Assembly: GCA_018812385.1 (NCBI GenBank)
Contig: JAHJDU010000439.1
Span: 1 to 7,072, forward strand
Length of the DNA: 7,072 nt
Origin: Pseudomonadota bacterium
GTDB lineage: Bacteria; Desulfobacterota; Desulfobacteria; Desulfobacterales; Desulfobacteraceae
Direction of reading: 5' to 3'
Positions 1 through 7,000 of this stretch are shown one piece after another. Under the pieces are notes generated by a model. The model made no database searches. It was not told the DNA's origin and saw only the letters and a list, made by a program, of their open reading frames with translations. Numbering within the stretch: the stretch's first letter is position 1; every line of letters begins with the position of its first letter. Position numbers and translations under genes: made by a program.

Positions 1-1032
1 CAACCAGGATGCTATACTGCATTAATCACCCCTTTTAATCAAGCAGGAGAGCTTGATCAAGAAGGCCTTGAACAACTTATCAACTTCCAGATTAAAAATG
101 GTATTACAGGGATACTTGCAATGGGAACAACGGGTGAAAGCCCTACATTCAAATGGAAAGAGCACGATTATGTGATTGCCCAGGTTGCGAAACTGGCAAA
201 AAACAAATGCCTTAGAATTGCCGGGACAGGCAGCAATAATACCATTGAAGCCCTGGAAGCAGCAGGCCGGGTCGCAAAAGAAGGGGTTGATGCCGTCCTT
301 ATGGTGGACCCATATTATAATGGCCCAAGCTCTCTTGAAATCCGGAGGGAATATTATGAGGTCATTGCCAAAGCATACCCTGATTTATCCATCATCCCCT
401 ATATTATTCCAGGCAGAACCGGTGCCCAGATGCTGCCCCAGGACCTTGCCATCCTGGCAAAGAACTTCTCAAATGTATCCTGTGTAAAAGAAGCCACGGG
501 CAATCTTAAAAACATGAAACTTACCCGGGAATACTGCGGAAATGATTTTAAAATATTCTCCGGGGATGATGCTCTGATTTATGATATTATGGCTGATCCT
601 GAAATAAAAGCATGCGGATCCATTTCAGTGATGTCCAACATTATACCAAAATTTATGGTACAGATGGTCTCGCTGCTCAACCAGGGGGATAAGGATGGGG
701 CCATGAAGATTCAGACGGCCATAAAACCCCTGCTTGACCTTGTTGTGGTGACCACCCAGGAAGAATCCGAGTTCGGGCCTGTCTATTGCAGAGCAAGAAA
801 TCCCCTTCCTTTAAAAACCCTTATGCAATTATTGGGAATGCCGGGAGGACCCTGTCGCAGACCCTTGGGGAAAATGGCACAAAAAGGGTTCCAAGTTCTT
901 TTGGATGTGGCAAAAAGCATCCAGGCCAACACTCCTGAAATCTTTGAACCAATTGCTTCATTTTTTAATGTTGATATTGAAAAACAGCTGAATGATTCTG
1001 CTTTCCATAAGGAACTCTGGTACACTTACTAA
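1..1032 (+). CDS. dapA: 4-hydroxy-tetrahydrodipicolinate synthase (DapA family), 5'-truncated by the window edge
   Basis: The frame is open from base 1, so the ATG at 121 is internal and only a few N-terminal residues are missing. DapA condenses pyruvate with aspartate semialdehyde in the cytoplasm, the first committed step to diaminopimelate and lysine. Visible residues (fragment numbering): TALITPF near the start, GTTGES at 42-47, PYYN at 104-107, Tyr134 and Arg139 in PYIIPGRTG, the Schiff-base Lys163 in VKEATGN, and NPLP at 267-270. These match E. coli Tyr107, Tyr133, Arg138 and Lys161 in order and spacing, and the Arg after the Tyr motif favours true DapA over other pyruvate aldolases. 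Oddities: the usual Asn after the catalytic Tyr (YNVP) is Ile; about 18 extra residues lie between Lys163 and NPLP; and the C-terminus is about 30 residues longer than E. coli DapA. The fragment alone is 343 residues against about 292. A hairpin follows the stop. The family is certain; the exact substrate is probable. Confidence 0.87.
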   Translation, partial: QPGCYTALITPFNQAGELDQEGLEQLINFQIKNGITGILAMGTTGESPTFKWKEHDYVIAQVAKLAKNKCLRIAGTGSNNTIEALEAAGRVAKEGVDAVLMVDPYYNGPSSLEIRREYYEVIAKAYPDLSIIPYIIPGRTGAQMLPQDLAILAKNFSNVSCVKEATGNLKNMKLTREYCGNDFKIFSGDDALIYDIMADPEIKACGSISVMSNIIPKFMVQMVSLLNQGDKDGAMKIQTAIKPLLDLVVVTTQEESEFGPVYCRARNPLPLKTLMQLLGMPGGPCRRPLGKMAQKGFQVLLDVAKSIQANTPEIFEPIASFFNVDIEKQLNDSAFHKELWYTY

Positions 1033-1034
1033 AC

Positions 1035-1077
1035 TTCAGGCAGGCCATGCTGAAATAATAACCATGGCCTGTCTGAA
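1035..1077 (+). terminator. 15-bp hairpin between convergent genes, probable dapA terminator
   Basis: The arms at 1035-1049 and 1063-1077 pair over 15 bp around a 13-nt loop, with AGGCCATG against CATGGCCT at the core. The one non-Watson-Crick position is G1040/T1072. In a plus-strand transcript it is a G-U wobble, in a minus-strand transcript an A-C mismatch, so the hairpin fits dapA mRNA better. It begins 2 bp after the dapA stop. A clear T-run does not follow directly (AAACAATC comes next; the T-rich stretch starts about 15 nt later). It may therefore be an imperfect intrinsic terminator or a 3'-end stabilising hairpin, possibly shared by both convergent genes. Confidence 0.6.
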
Positions 1078-1093
1078 AACAATCAAATAAGGT

Positions 1094-1885
1094 TTATTTT
1101 TTTTCTTTTATCTTAAATTTTTCCTGTCCTGTTTGAAAAAAACTGGCTTTCAGCCATTCAAACCCGAATTGTAAGAGTTTGATATCATCTTCTTTAATAC
1201 CTTTAATTTTTTCCTTTGGAAAATCGTATCTTTCAAGGAAGGTGCTGGTAAAAACAAATTCCCGAAATTTATCAAGATTATAGAACACCAGGAAAAACAT
1301 CTGTTTGCTTTCCTTGGAAAGTTTCATGCTGAGAGGTAATGATTTTTTCCTGACGATCAACTCCATCCAGCCATCATTAACCTTATCACGAAGGTCAACG
1401 CCCTGATCTTGTCTCCATTCTGCAACAGTCCACTCTTTATTTTCATCAAAACCCATGCAGTGAGATTCTTTCACTGTAAAAAAGAATTCATCTTTCTCTC
1501 CTTTTTCCCCTGAATAACTTAAGGATCCAACCCCTAAAGGATAATATCTGCAGGTGGTAGGACGATCCGCATAGATGGCGCATCCTTCGTTGTCATCAAC
1601 AAAGGGACATGATTTTCTTTCATCATCCAGAAGTTTCAGAGTTACCACGGGAAGATCAGCTTTCTCAAGTATCTGGGGTGTGGTAAATCCGGCAAGAAAT
1701 TCCTCAGAAGTTAATTCCAGTTTCTTTCGCATTGTTAAAATATCGTATGGGGTGAGCATAATATCAATCCCCCGACAGCAATCAGTAAAACATTTAACAC
1801 CTTTGTGGCAATCAAATTTAAATTTGCTCCTTAAACTGAGCTGTTCAGGTGGTATTTCAGATATTTTCTGGGTTGTATCAGTCAT
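1094..1885 (-). CDS. YkgJ-family cysteine-cluster protein (putative metal or Fe-S binding)
   Basis: This is a 263-residue soluble protein with the cysteine pattern of the YkgJ/zinc- or iron-chelating family (formerly UPF0153). Cys26-x5-Cys32-x3-Cys36-Cys37 lies near the N-terminus. Then come Cys93 (SCPF), Cys102 (GCAIY), Cys112 in the diagnostic RPTTCRYYP, and Cys143 (SHCMGF), eight in all. The family is thought to bind a metal or Fe-S cluster, but its reaction is unknown, so no substrate is proposed. The C-terminal 110 residues are charged and recognised only as family-typical. The ATG at 1885 is chosen because AAGGAAG lies 5 nt upstream and a promoter sits at 1931-1959. The frame could begin at a TTG at 1963, but that codon is upstream of the promoter and has no ribosome binding site. 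The gene appears monocistronic, convergent with dapA and divergent from galU. Confidence 0.85.
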   Translation of the reverse strand: MTDTTQKISEIPPEQLSLRSKFKFDCHKGVKCFTDCCRGIDIMLTPYDILTMRKKLELTSEEFLAGFTTPQILEKADLPVVTLKLLDDERKSCPFVDDNEGCAIYADRPTTCRYYPLGVGSLSYSGEKGEKDEFFFTVKESHCMGFDENKEWTVAEWRQDQGVDLRDKVNDGWMELIVRKKSLPLSMKLSKESKQMFFLVFYNLDKFREFVFTSTFLERYDFPKEKIKGIKEDDIKLLQFGFEWLKASFFQTGQEKFKIKEKK

Positions 1886-1890
1886 CAAAA

Positions 1891-1897
1891 CTTCCTT
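1891..1897 (-). promoter_or_regulatory. Shine-Dalgarno deciding the start of the cysteine-cluster gene
   Basis: The minus strand reads AAGGAAG followed by 5 nt and ATG at 1885. No comparable site precedes the upstream in-frame TTG at 1963, so the shorter 263-residue product is preferred over a 289-residue one. Confidence 0.8.
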
Positions 1898-1930
1898 AGC
1901 TAAAGTTATTATGGGTCTTGAAATTTGTGG

Positions 1931-1959
1931 AGCATACGAAAAAGATTCAATAATGTCAA
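1931..1959 (-). promoter_or_regulatory. Sigma-70-type promoter for the cysteine-cluster gene
   Basis: On the minus strand a perfect -35 TTGACA (1954-1959) is followed by exactly 17 bp and TATGCT (1931-1936; 4 of 6 matches to TATAAT). The predicted transcript start is near 1924, giving a leader of about 40 nt that contains the AAGGAAG site. The promoter overlaps the apparent upstream extension of the reading frame, which argues that this extension is not translated. Confidence 0.65.
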
Positions 1960-2022
1960 TCAATTGCCGGTTCAGAGCTTATTTTTTGTTTCAAATATTC
2001 CAAAAGGTTAAATAAAATAAAT

Positions 2023-2051
2023 TTGACATCTGATTTATTTCTAAATACATA
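2023..2051 (+). promoter_or_regulatory. Candidate sigma-70-type promoter for galU
   Basis: A perfect TTGACA (2023-2028) is followed by 17 bp and TACATA (2046-2051), a weak -10 with 3 of 6 matches. Transcription would start near 2058, leaving a leader of about 74 nt that carries the CCACAT/ATGTGG repeats. A perfect TATAAT also occurs at 2079-2084, inside the repeats, but has neither a -35 match nor an extended -10 TG. Which of the two is used cannot be decided by eye. Confidence 0.5.
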
Positions 2052-2073
2052 ACAAGGGAAGATAATTTTAGTG

Positions 2074-2119
2074 CCACATATAATGTAATGTGGGACCGAT
2101 TTAAAATCTGTCCCACATT
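2074..2119 (+). promoter_or_regulatory. Overlapping inverted repeats in the galU leader (operator or alternative hairpins)
   Basis: CCACAT occurs at 2074-2079, ATGTGG at 2088-2093 and CCACAT again at 2113-2118. The middle copy can pair with either outer copy. The right-hand pairing is stronger: AATGTGGGAC (2087-2096) with GTCCCACATT (2110-2119), a perfect 10-bp stem around a 13-nt loop that can itself add GAT/ATC after one mismatch. The left-hand pairing is 6 bp around an 8-nt loop and spans the TATAAT at 2079-2084. The stronger stem ends one base before the AAGGAG of galU. Either a DNA operator or a leader RNA switch would fit; the sequence shows the repeats, and the function is inference. 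Confidence 0.55.
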
Positions 2120-2131
2120 AAAGGAGTTTCC

Positions 2132-3004
2132 ATGAAAATCAAAAAAGCTGTTTTCCCTGTAGCCGGACTCGGCACGAGATTTATACCTGCCACCAAAGCC
2201 ATGGCAAAAGAAATGCTCCCCGTTGTTGATAAACCCATCATCCAATATGCTGTTGAGGAAGCTTTTGCTGCCGGTATTGAACAGATTATTTTTGTTACAG
2301 GCCGCGGAAAAAAAGCATTGGAAGATCATTTTGACAGGTCCTATGAAATAGAACACGTTCTTAAGCAAAAAGGAAAAGACGATCTTTTAATGCAGATCCA
2401 GGAACTTGTTCCAAAAACAGGTACCATTATTTATACCCGGCAACATGAACCTTTAGGACTGGGTCATGCCATCTGGTGTGCAAGGGATATTGTGGGCGAT
2501 GAGCCTTTTGCCGTACTTTTGGCAGATGACCTTATCCAGACGGACAAACCCGTCCTTTCTGAGATGGTAAAAATATTCGACCGGTTAAGAGCTTCTATGG
2601 CTGCAGTCATGGAAATAGAAAAAGACCAGACAGATAAATACGGTATCCTTGATGCCCAAGAGTTGGAAAAAGATATTTTTAAAATCAACGATATGGTGGA
2701 AAAACCAAAACCTGAAGAGGCCCCATCCAATCTTGCCATTGTCGGCCGCTATATACTAACCCCTAAAATTTTTGAATATTTAGGGAAAAAAGAAAAAGGC
2801 GCTGGTGGAGAAATCCAGCTCACTGATGCCATGAAAACCCTTCTTAAGGAACAGCCGATCTATGGATATAAGTTCAATGGACAGCGGTTTGATTGCGGCG
2901 ACAAGGTAGGGTTTCAAATGGCCAACCTGGCGTTTGCCCTTGAAAGACCGGACATGAGAGACAGGTTGATAAAATTCATCAGAAAAATTCAAAAAGACTT
3001 TTAG
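2132..3004 (+). CDS. galU: UTP--glucose-1-phosphate uridylyltransferase
   Basis: This is a complete 290-residue cytoplasmic nucleotidyltransferase that makes UDP-glucose from UTP and glucose-1-phosphate, the precursor for UDP-galactose, LPS and other envelope glycans. The nucleotide-binding signature GLGTRFIPATKAMAKEMLP spans residues 12-30. It is followed by RQHEPLGLGHAI at 103-114, the metal-binding region LADDL at 130-134, VEKP at 189-192, GRYIL at 205-209, GGEIQLTDA near 228, and FDCGDK at 253-258. All are typical of bacterial GalU, and the length is normal. One small variation is TKAMAKE where TKAIPKE is usual. The ATG at 2132 is fixed by AAGGAG at 2121-2126 with a 5-nt spacer. An unusual inverted-repeat cluster lies immediately upstream. 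The gene stands alone: its left neighbour is divergent, and its right neighbour converges with only 3 bp between the stop codons. Confidence 0.95.
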   Translation: MKIKKAVFPVAGLGTRFIPATKAMAKEMLPVVDKPIIQYAVEEAFAAGIEQIIFVTGRGKKALEDHFDRSYEIEHVLKQKGKDDLLMQIQELVPKTGTIIYTRQHEPLGLGHAIWCARDIVGDEPFAVLLADDLIQTDKPVLSEMVKIFDRLRASMAAVMEIEKDQTDKYGILDAQELEKDIFKINDMVEKPKPEEAPSNLAIVGRYILTPKIFEYLGKKEKGAGGEIQLTDAMKTLLKEQPIYGYKFNGQRFDCGDKVGFQMANLAFALERPDMRDRLIKFIRKIQKDF

Positions 3005-3007
3005 AAA

Positions 3008-3583
3008 TTAAGACTTTTTATACTGGCTGTATGTTTCCATTACTTTTTTGACATAATTTTGAGTTTCTTCATAAGGTGGAATCTTTTTATACTTATCTAC
3101 TGCCTCGGGTCCTGCATTGTAGGCTGCAAGGACCAGGTGCAGTTTATTTTCATACCGCTTTAAAAGCTGCTGAAGATAAAGAGCCCCACCCATGATATTC
3201 TGGAAAGGATTAAACGGGTCTTTCACAGCAAGGGATTTAAAATTGTCCGGCATAATCTGCATGAGCCCTTTGGCGCCTTTTTTTGATACAGCCTCTGGAT
3301 TAAAATCTGATTCCACTTTTATCACGGCTTTAATCAAAGAAAAGTCCACTCCATACTTTTTGTGTGCTTTCCTGATCACATCATCATATTTTTCAGTGCT
3401 GATCCCGAGCAAAGGTTTTTTGGGTTTTTCTTTAATGTATAATTTGTATTTCGATGATGTAGGCACATTAGTAAAATGAACTACGCCAAGGCTGTCAATA
3501 TACATATAAATATCGGCAAAGGCCCTTTCCACGCCTAAAATACTAAAAACTATCAATAAAACAATGCCGATTCTTTTTAACAT
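3008..3583 (-). CDS. Small exported lytic transglycosylase (SLT domain, GH23-like) with DUF4124-like N-terminus
   Basis: This 191-residue protein probably acts on peptidoglycan in the periplasm, cleaving MurNAc-GlcNAc bonds to give 1,6-anhydro-muropeptides. Residues 1-23 form a signal peptide: KR, a hydrophobic core, then a likely cut after AFA. Residues 24-52 (DIYMYIDSLGVVHFTNVPT onward) resemble the DUF4124 segment often seen before such domains. The SLT domain runs from about 67 to 185. It has the probable catalytic Glu91 in KVESDFNPEA, GLMQIMP at 106-112 and AYNAGP at 154-159, all hallmarks of the MltC/Slt70-like family. No lipobox is seen, so it is probably soluble. There is no clear Shine-Dalgarno. 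The ATG lies 3 nt after the stop of the upstream 129-residue gene, suggesting translational coupling in one operon. The stop codon faces the galU stop across 3 bp. Confidence 0.9.
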   Translation of the reverse strand: MLKRIGIVLLIVFSILGVERAFADIYMYIDSLGVVHFTNVPTSSKYKLYIKEKPKKPLLGISTEKYDDVIRKAHKKYGVDFSLIKAVIKVESDFNPEAVSKKGAKGLMQIMPDNFKSLAVKDPFNPFQNIMGGALYLQQLLKRYENKLHLVLAAYNAGPEAVDKYKKIPPYEETQNYVKKVMETYSQYKKS

Positions 3584-3586
3584 TTT

Positions 3587-3976
3587 TTAGACTTTTTTAT
3601 CCAGTTTTTTTATCCTGTCTTTATATTTCTTCAGAATAAATTTTCCTGGGAAATTTGGCTTTGCAACATATTGTCCCAGGTTATCCAGAAAGGTTTTAAC
3701 CAGTGCTTCAAACACCCGTTCCTTGTCTTTATCCATGATAAAATTTCGTTCAATTTTGTATTCATAGACTACCTTATCACCCAGCTTTGCCAGAATATCT
3801 TGAAATTTAAAATCAGACAGGGGATCATCAAAAAACAGCTCTTTTTCAATTTTAATTTCAATATTTGCTTTCATGATCACCACATAGGCATCTGGAGTAA
3901 TTTTTCGTGACAAATCTAATAGGACAAGGGTGTGGTTGTTTTCAAGTTCAATTTTTCTATATATCATCTTTTCCAT
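3587..3976 (-). CDS. Conserved-looking hypothetical protein, 129 residues
   Basis: I do not recognise this family. It is soluble, with no signal peptide or membrane segment. The N-terminal half looks beta-rich: RKIELENNHTLVLLDLSRKI, then VVIMKANIEIKIEKELF. The middle is acidic to mixed (DDPLSDFKFQDILAKLGDK). The C-terminal third looks helical and very basic, ending in KKYKDRIKKLDKKV. It has no cysteines or obvious catalytic motif. It is probably a real gene: it is cleanly placed between two clear genes on the same strand, 54 bp after the EndoQ-UvrD stop and 3 bp before the transglycosylase start. The start is uncertain between ATG at 3976 and ATG at 3967, and neither has a strong ribosome binding site. 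A basic tail could suit nucleic-acid or membrane-surface binding, but that is speculation. Confidence 0.72.
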   Translation of the reverse strand: MEKMIYRKIELENNHTLVLLDLSRKITPDAYVVIMKANIEIKIEKELFFDDPLSDFKFQDILAKLGDKVVYEYKIERNFIMDKDKERVFEALVKTFLDNLGQYVAKPNFPGKFILKKYKDRIKKLDKKV

Positions 3977-4030
3977 TATTTTCGTATCGCTCTTAGTTTA
4001 ATCAAATTAAATGTTTAACCGAACTAGTTC

Positions 4031-7000
4031 TTAAAATAGTTCCAATTGCTTTTCTTTTTTATTTATAGACAAAAAGACAGGACTTTTCTCAACCTGTGTC
4101 AGCCTTTTTTCAATATCCTCAATAAAAAAAGATCGTTGTCTTTTAAAACTTTTGCCATATATGGTTCTTTTTTTTGCATAAGTCAAACAAAGAATATCCA
4201 TGGCCCTTGTCATGGCAACATAGAACAGGCGACGTTCTTCTTCAAGATCATCAATATTTTCGCCGTCCTTTGCAAAGGGGACAAGCCCTTGTTCACATCC
4301 TGCTACAAATACAACAGGAAATTCAAGTCCTTTGGCCGCATGCATGGTCATCAAAGATACTTTTTCCATATTAAACCCTATTGCATCTGCATCCTGGTTT
4401 AAGGCGATTGCATCCAAAAATCCCTTTAAATCATTGTAAATCCGGGCAATAGATATTATTTTTTCAAAAGCCTGCTTTGTTTTATCATTATTTTCAATGA
4501 TATCCTGCAGGCCTGTTTTACTGCAAACAATTCTTATAGCGGTTTCATTATCACAATTTTTGATCTCCTCGCCAAAATCCCTGAGCTTTTTGGCAATGGT
4601 GCTAATCTTTGTTTTTGACGTCTCTTTGATTCCACTGATATCTGTATCTGCCCGGCCAAAGAATTCCATGGTATCCTGATTCAAGGCACAGGATTTTTTA
4701 TAAAGTTTATAAAAATTTCCCCTTTCTTTTTTATCCAATTTTGCGCCAAAATAATGAAAAATACTTTCCATATCAAGAAAACTTTCACTTTTTGCCATAA
4801 TTCGGCAAAGACTTATCAATTGGCAAATACCATTGATTTCAAACAGACTTTTTTTATCGGCTGTCTGGAAAGGGATACCCTCTTTTTCAAACACGTTGAT
4901 AAAGGTCTCGCACTGTTTTCTGGTTCGGCAAAGGATGGCAAAATCTGCAAAGGAATACTCTTTTTGATTATCCATATCCACCTTGCCTGCGTCCATTGAA
5001 AAAAAAGAAATCCCACCCACAAGTTTTTCAATCATCTTACCAATGGCAACGGCTTCAGCCTGTTCACTGGCCGTCTCTTTGATAATGAGTTTTTTTGTAC
5101 TTTCCACATCTGAAAAAATCTTTACTTTTTCATCCTTGTCCAAAGACTTATTGATCATTTGAAAAGAAGCATCAAGAATGGTCTGGGTGGATCTGTAATT
5201 TTTCGATAATATAATCTTTTCACATCCCAGGAAATCATCTGAAAACCGGTTAAAATATTTATTGTCCGATCCCCTGAACCCATAAATCGACTGATCAGGA
5301 TCACCAATCACCACGATATGGTTACCTTGTGAAATCATCTTTGCAAGCTCATACTGGCCAAAATTCAAGTCCTGGTATTCATCGATAAAAATATATCGAT
5401 ATTGTTTCCGGACACTTGACAATATCCCTTCTTCTTTGACTAACATTTTGACTGTCATTAAAATCAGGTCTTCAAAATCTGCCACATTCTGTTCCTGGCA
5501 AAGGGCCTGAAAGGCTTGATAAATATTTTTAAAAAAGCCTGGCTCAAAATCGGTTATCAGGTTTTTAAGATCGTCATCAGGGCCCAGTAAATTCTGTTTG
5601 CAAAGGCAGATAAATTGATCGACTTTATTTATCATCCCCTTTTTAACATCTTCCCCAATGGCTTCCCTGATCAAAAAAATCCTCAACGAATCATCGGCAA
5701 TGGCGGCATTAAAGCCCTTATACTCTTTTAAAAGCTTAAGGCAAAAGGAATGGAAGGTTGCTGCCAGCACAGGGGATTTTGTTTTAGGCACATATTGGTC
5801 TATTCTTTGTTCCAGTTGTCTTGCCGCCTTGTTGGTAAAGGTCAGGGCAAGGATATTGCCTGGTTCAATATTTTTTTCTGATACAAGATACGCAATCTTT
5901 ACGGTTAAGGTCCGGGTCTTGCCTGTACCTGGACCGGCCTGGATCACCATTGCCCTGGCAGATGATTCAACTGCTTTCTTCTGCCCGGGATTCAACCCGT
6001 CTAAAAGGTCTTTGGGGTTAACTGCCAGTTCTGTATTTTGTTTTTTTTTGACGCTCTTTTTTTGAATATTCTTTTTTGCAACAAGTTTTGTTTCTCTTGA
6101 TTCAGCACCTTGGGCAGGAAGGTCAAATAAAAGATTTTTTTCTCCTTTTAACCTTTCTCTTTCCCGTCTTGAAAAAAGGTTTACTTTTCCAAATTCACCA
6201 TCATATCCCGGATCGATATTGATATCCCCGGTCCGCATCTTCATTATGGCTTCTGCCAGTAGCGGCACATTGGCAGTGTCTATTTCCTCAGCAGATTTGT
6301 CCAAAAGTATCCCCAGCTCAGGTCCCAGGGCTTCAATGGCTTTGTTATAATAGCCTGTCACTTTTTTGGTTTTAGGGCCCACCTCAAAAATTTCCGAAAG
6401 AATATCAACAAGGGGAATAATGCTTTTAAACCCGTGCCGGTTTTCAGGCACATACCCTTCCGGCCTTGTTGCAAGCTCCTGAACCCTGTTTAATACCCCA
6501 TAGGTCACTTTTCTGCCGCACTCCGGGCAGATGCCGTCAATCTGGGCTGTGGCAGCAGGATTCAGGCAGATATTACATTTTCTGTGGCCGTCATAATGGT
6601 ATTTGCCCTGGTGGGGGTACATATCCAGGGTGCCCTTATATTTTTCAAGATCATTTTTTTCAAGGGCCTGGCAAATATGAAAAAAACTTAAGTCTGTATT
6701 AAAGACAGAGGCATTGCGCCCCAGGTACCCGGGTGAATGGGCATCGGAATTAGATATCAGCCTGACATTATCCAGATCTTTAATTCGCCAGTTCATGGGA
6801 GGATCTGAAGATAACCCTGTTTCAACTGCAAAGATATGGGACTTTAATGGACCAAAACACTCTTCAATGGAATCAAATCCTGATTTTGATCCAAACATGG
6901 AAAACCAGGGTGTCCAGATGTGTGCCGGCACAAAAAAACCTTTATCATTGATATCCAGCATGATCCTGAGCAGATCTGCCGCATCCAGCCCAAGTATTGG

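Noticed and set aside
1575..2015. 146-residue plus-strand frame spanning the cysteine-cluster gene and the intergenic region.
   Set aside because: It is antisense to a gene with conserved cysteine motifs, has no recognisable domain, and has no good ribosome binding site.
2992..3020. AAAAAG/CTTTTT around the galU stop, considered as an intrinsic terminator.
   Set aside because: The stem is only about 6 AT-rich pairs, with no GC core and a long loop.
4021..4030. Perfect 10-bp palindrome GAACTAGTTC just after the EndoQ-UvrD stop, considered as a LexA/SOS box or promoter element.
   Set aside because: The spacing between GAAC and GTTC is 2 bp, not the 4 of the Bacillus-type LexA box, and it is not CTGT-N8-ACAG. 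It lies downstream of the repair gene, and no convincing -35/-10 pair follows.
5658..6065. 135-residue plus-strand frame opposite the helicase Walker A region.
   Set aside because: It is the complementary-strand shadow of conserved helicase motifs; its composition reflects the antisense of Lys/Gly-rich codons.
6148..6262. NLLFDLP in the linker, considered as a second clamp-binding peptide.
   Set aside because: It lacks the leading Gln and the QLxLF or QLSLPL spacing; the C-terminal QLELF is a far better match.
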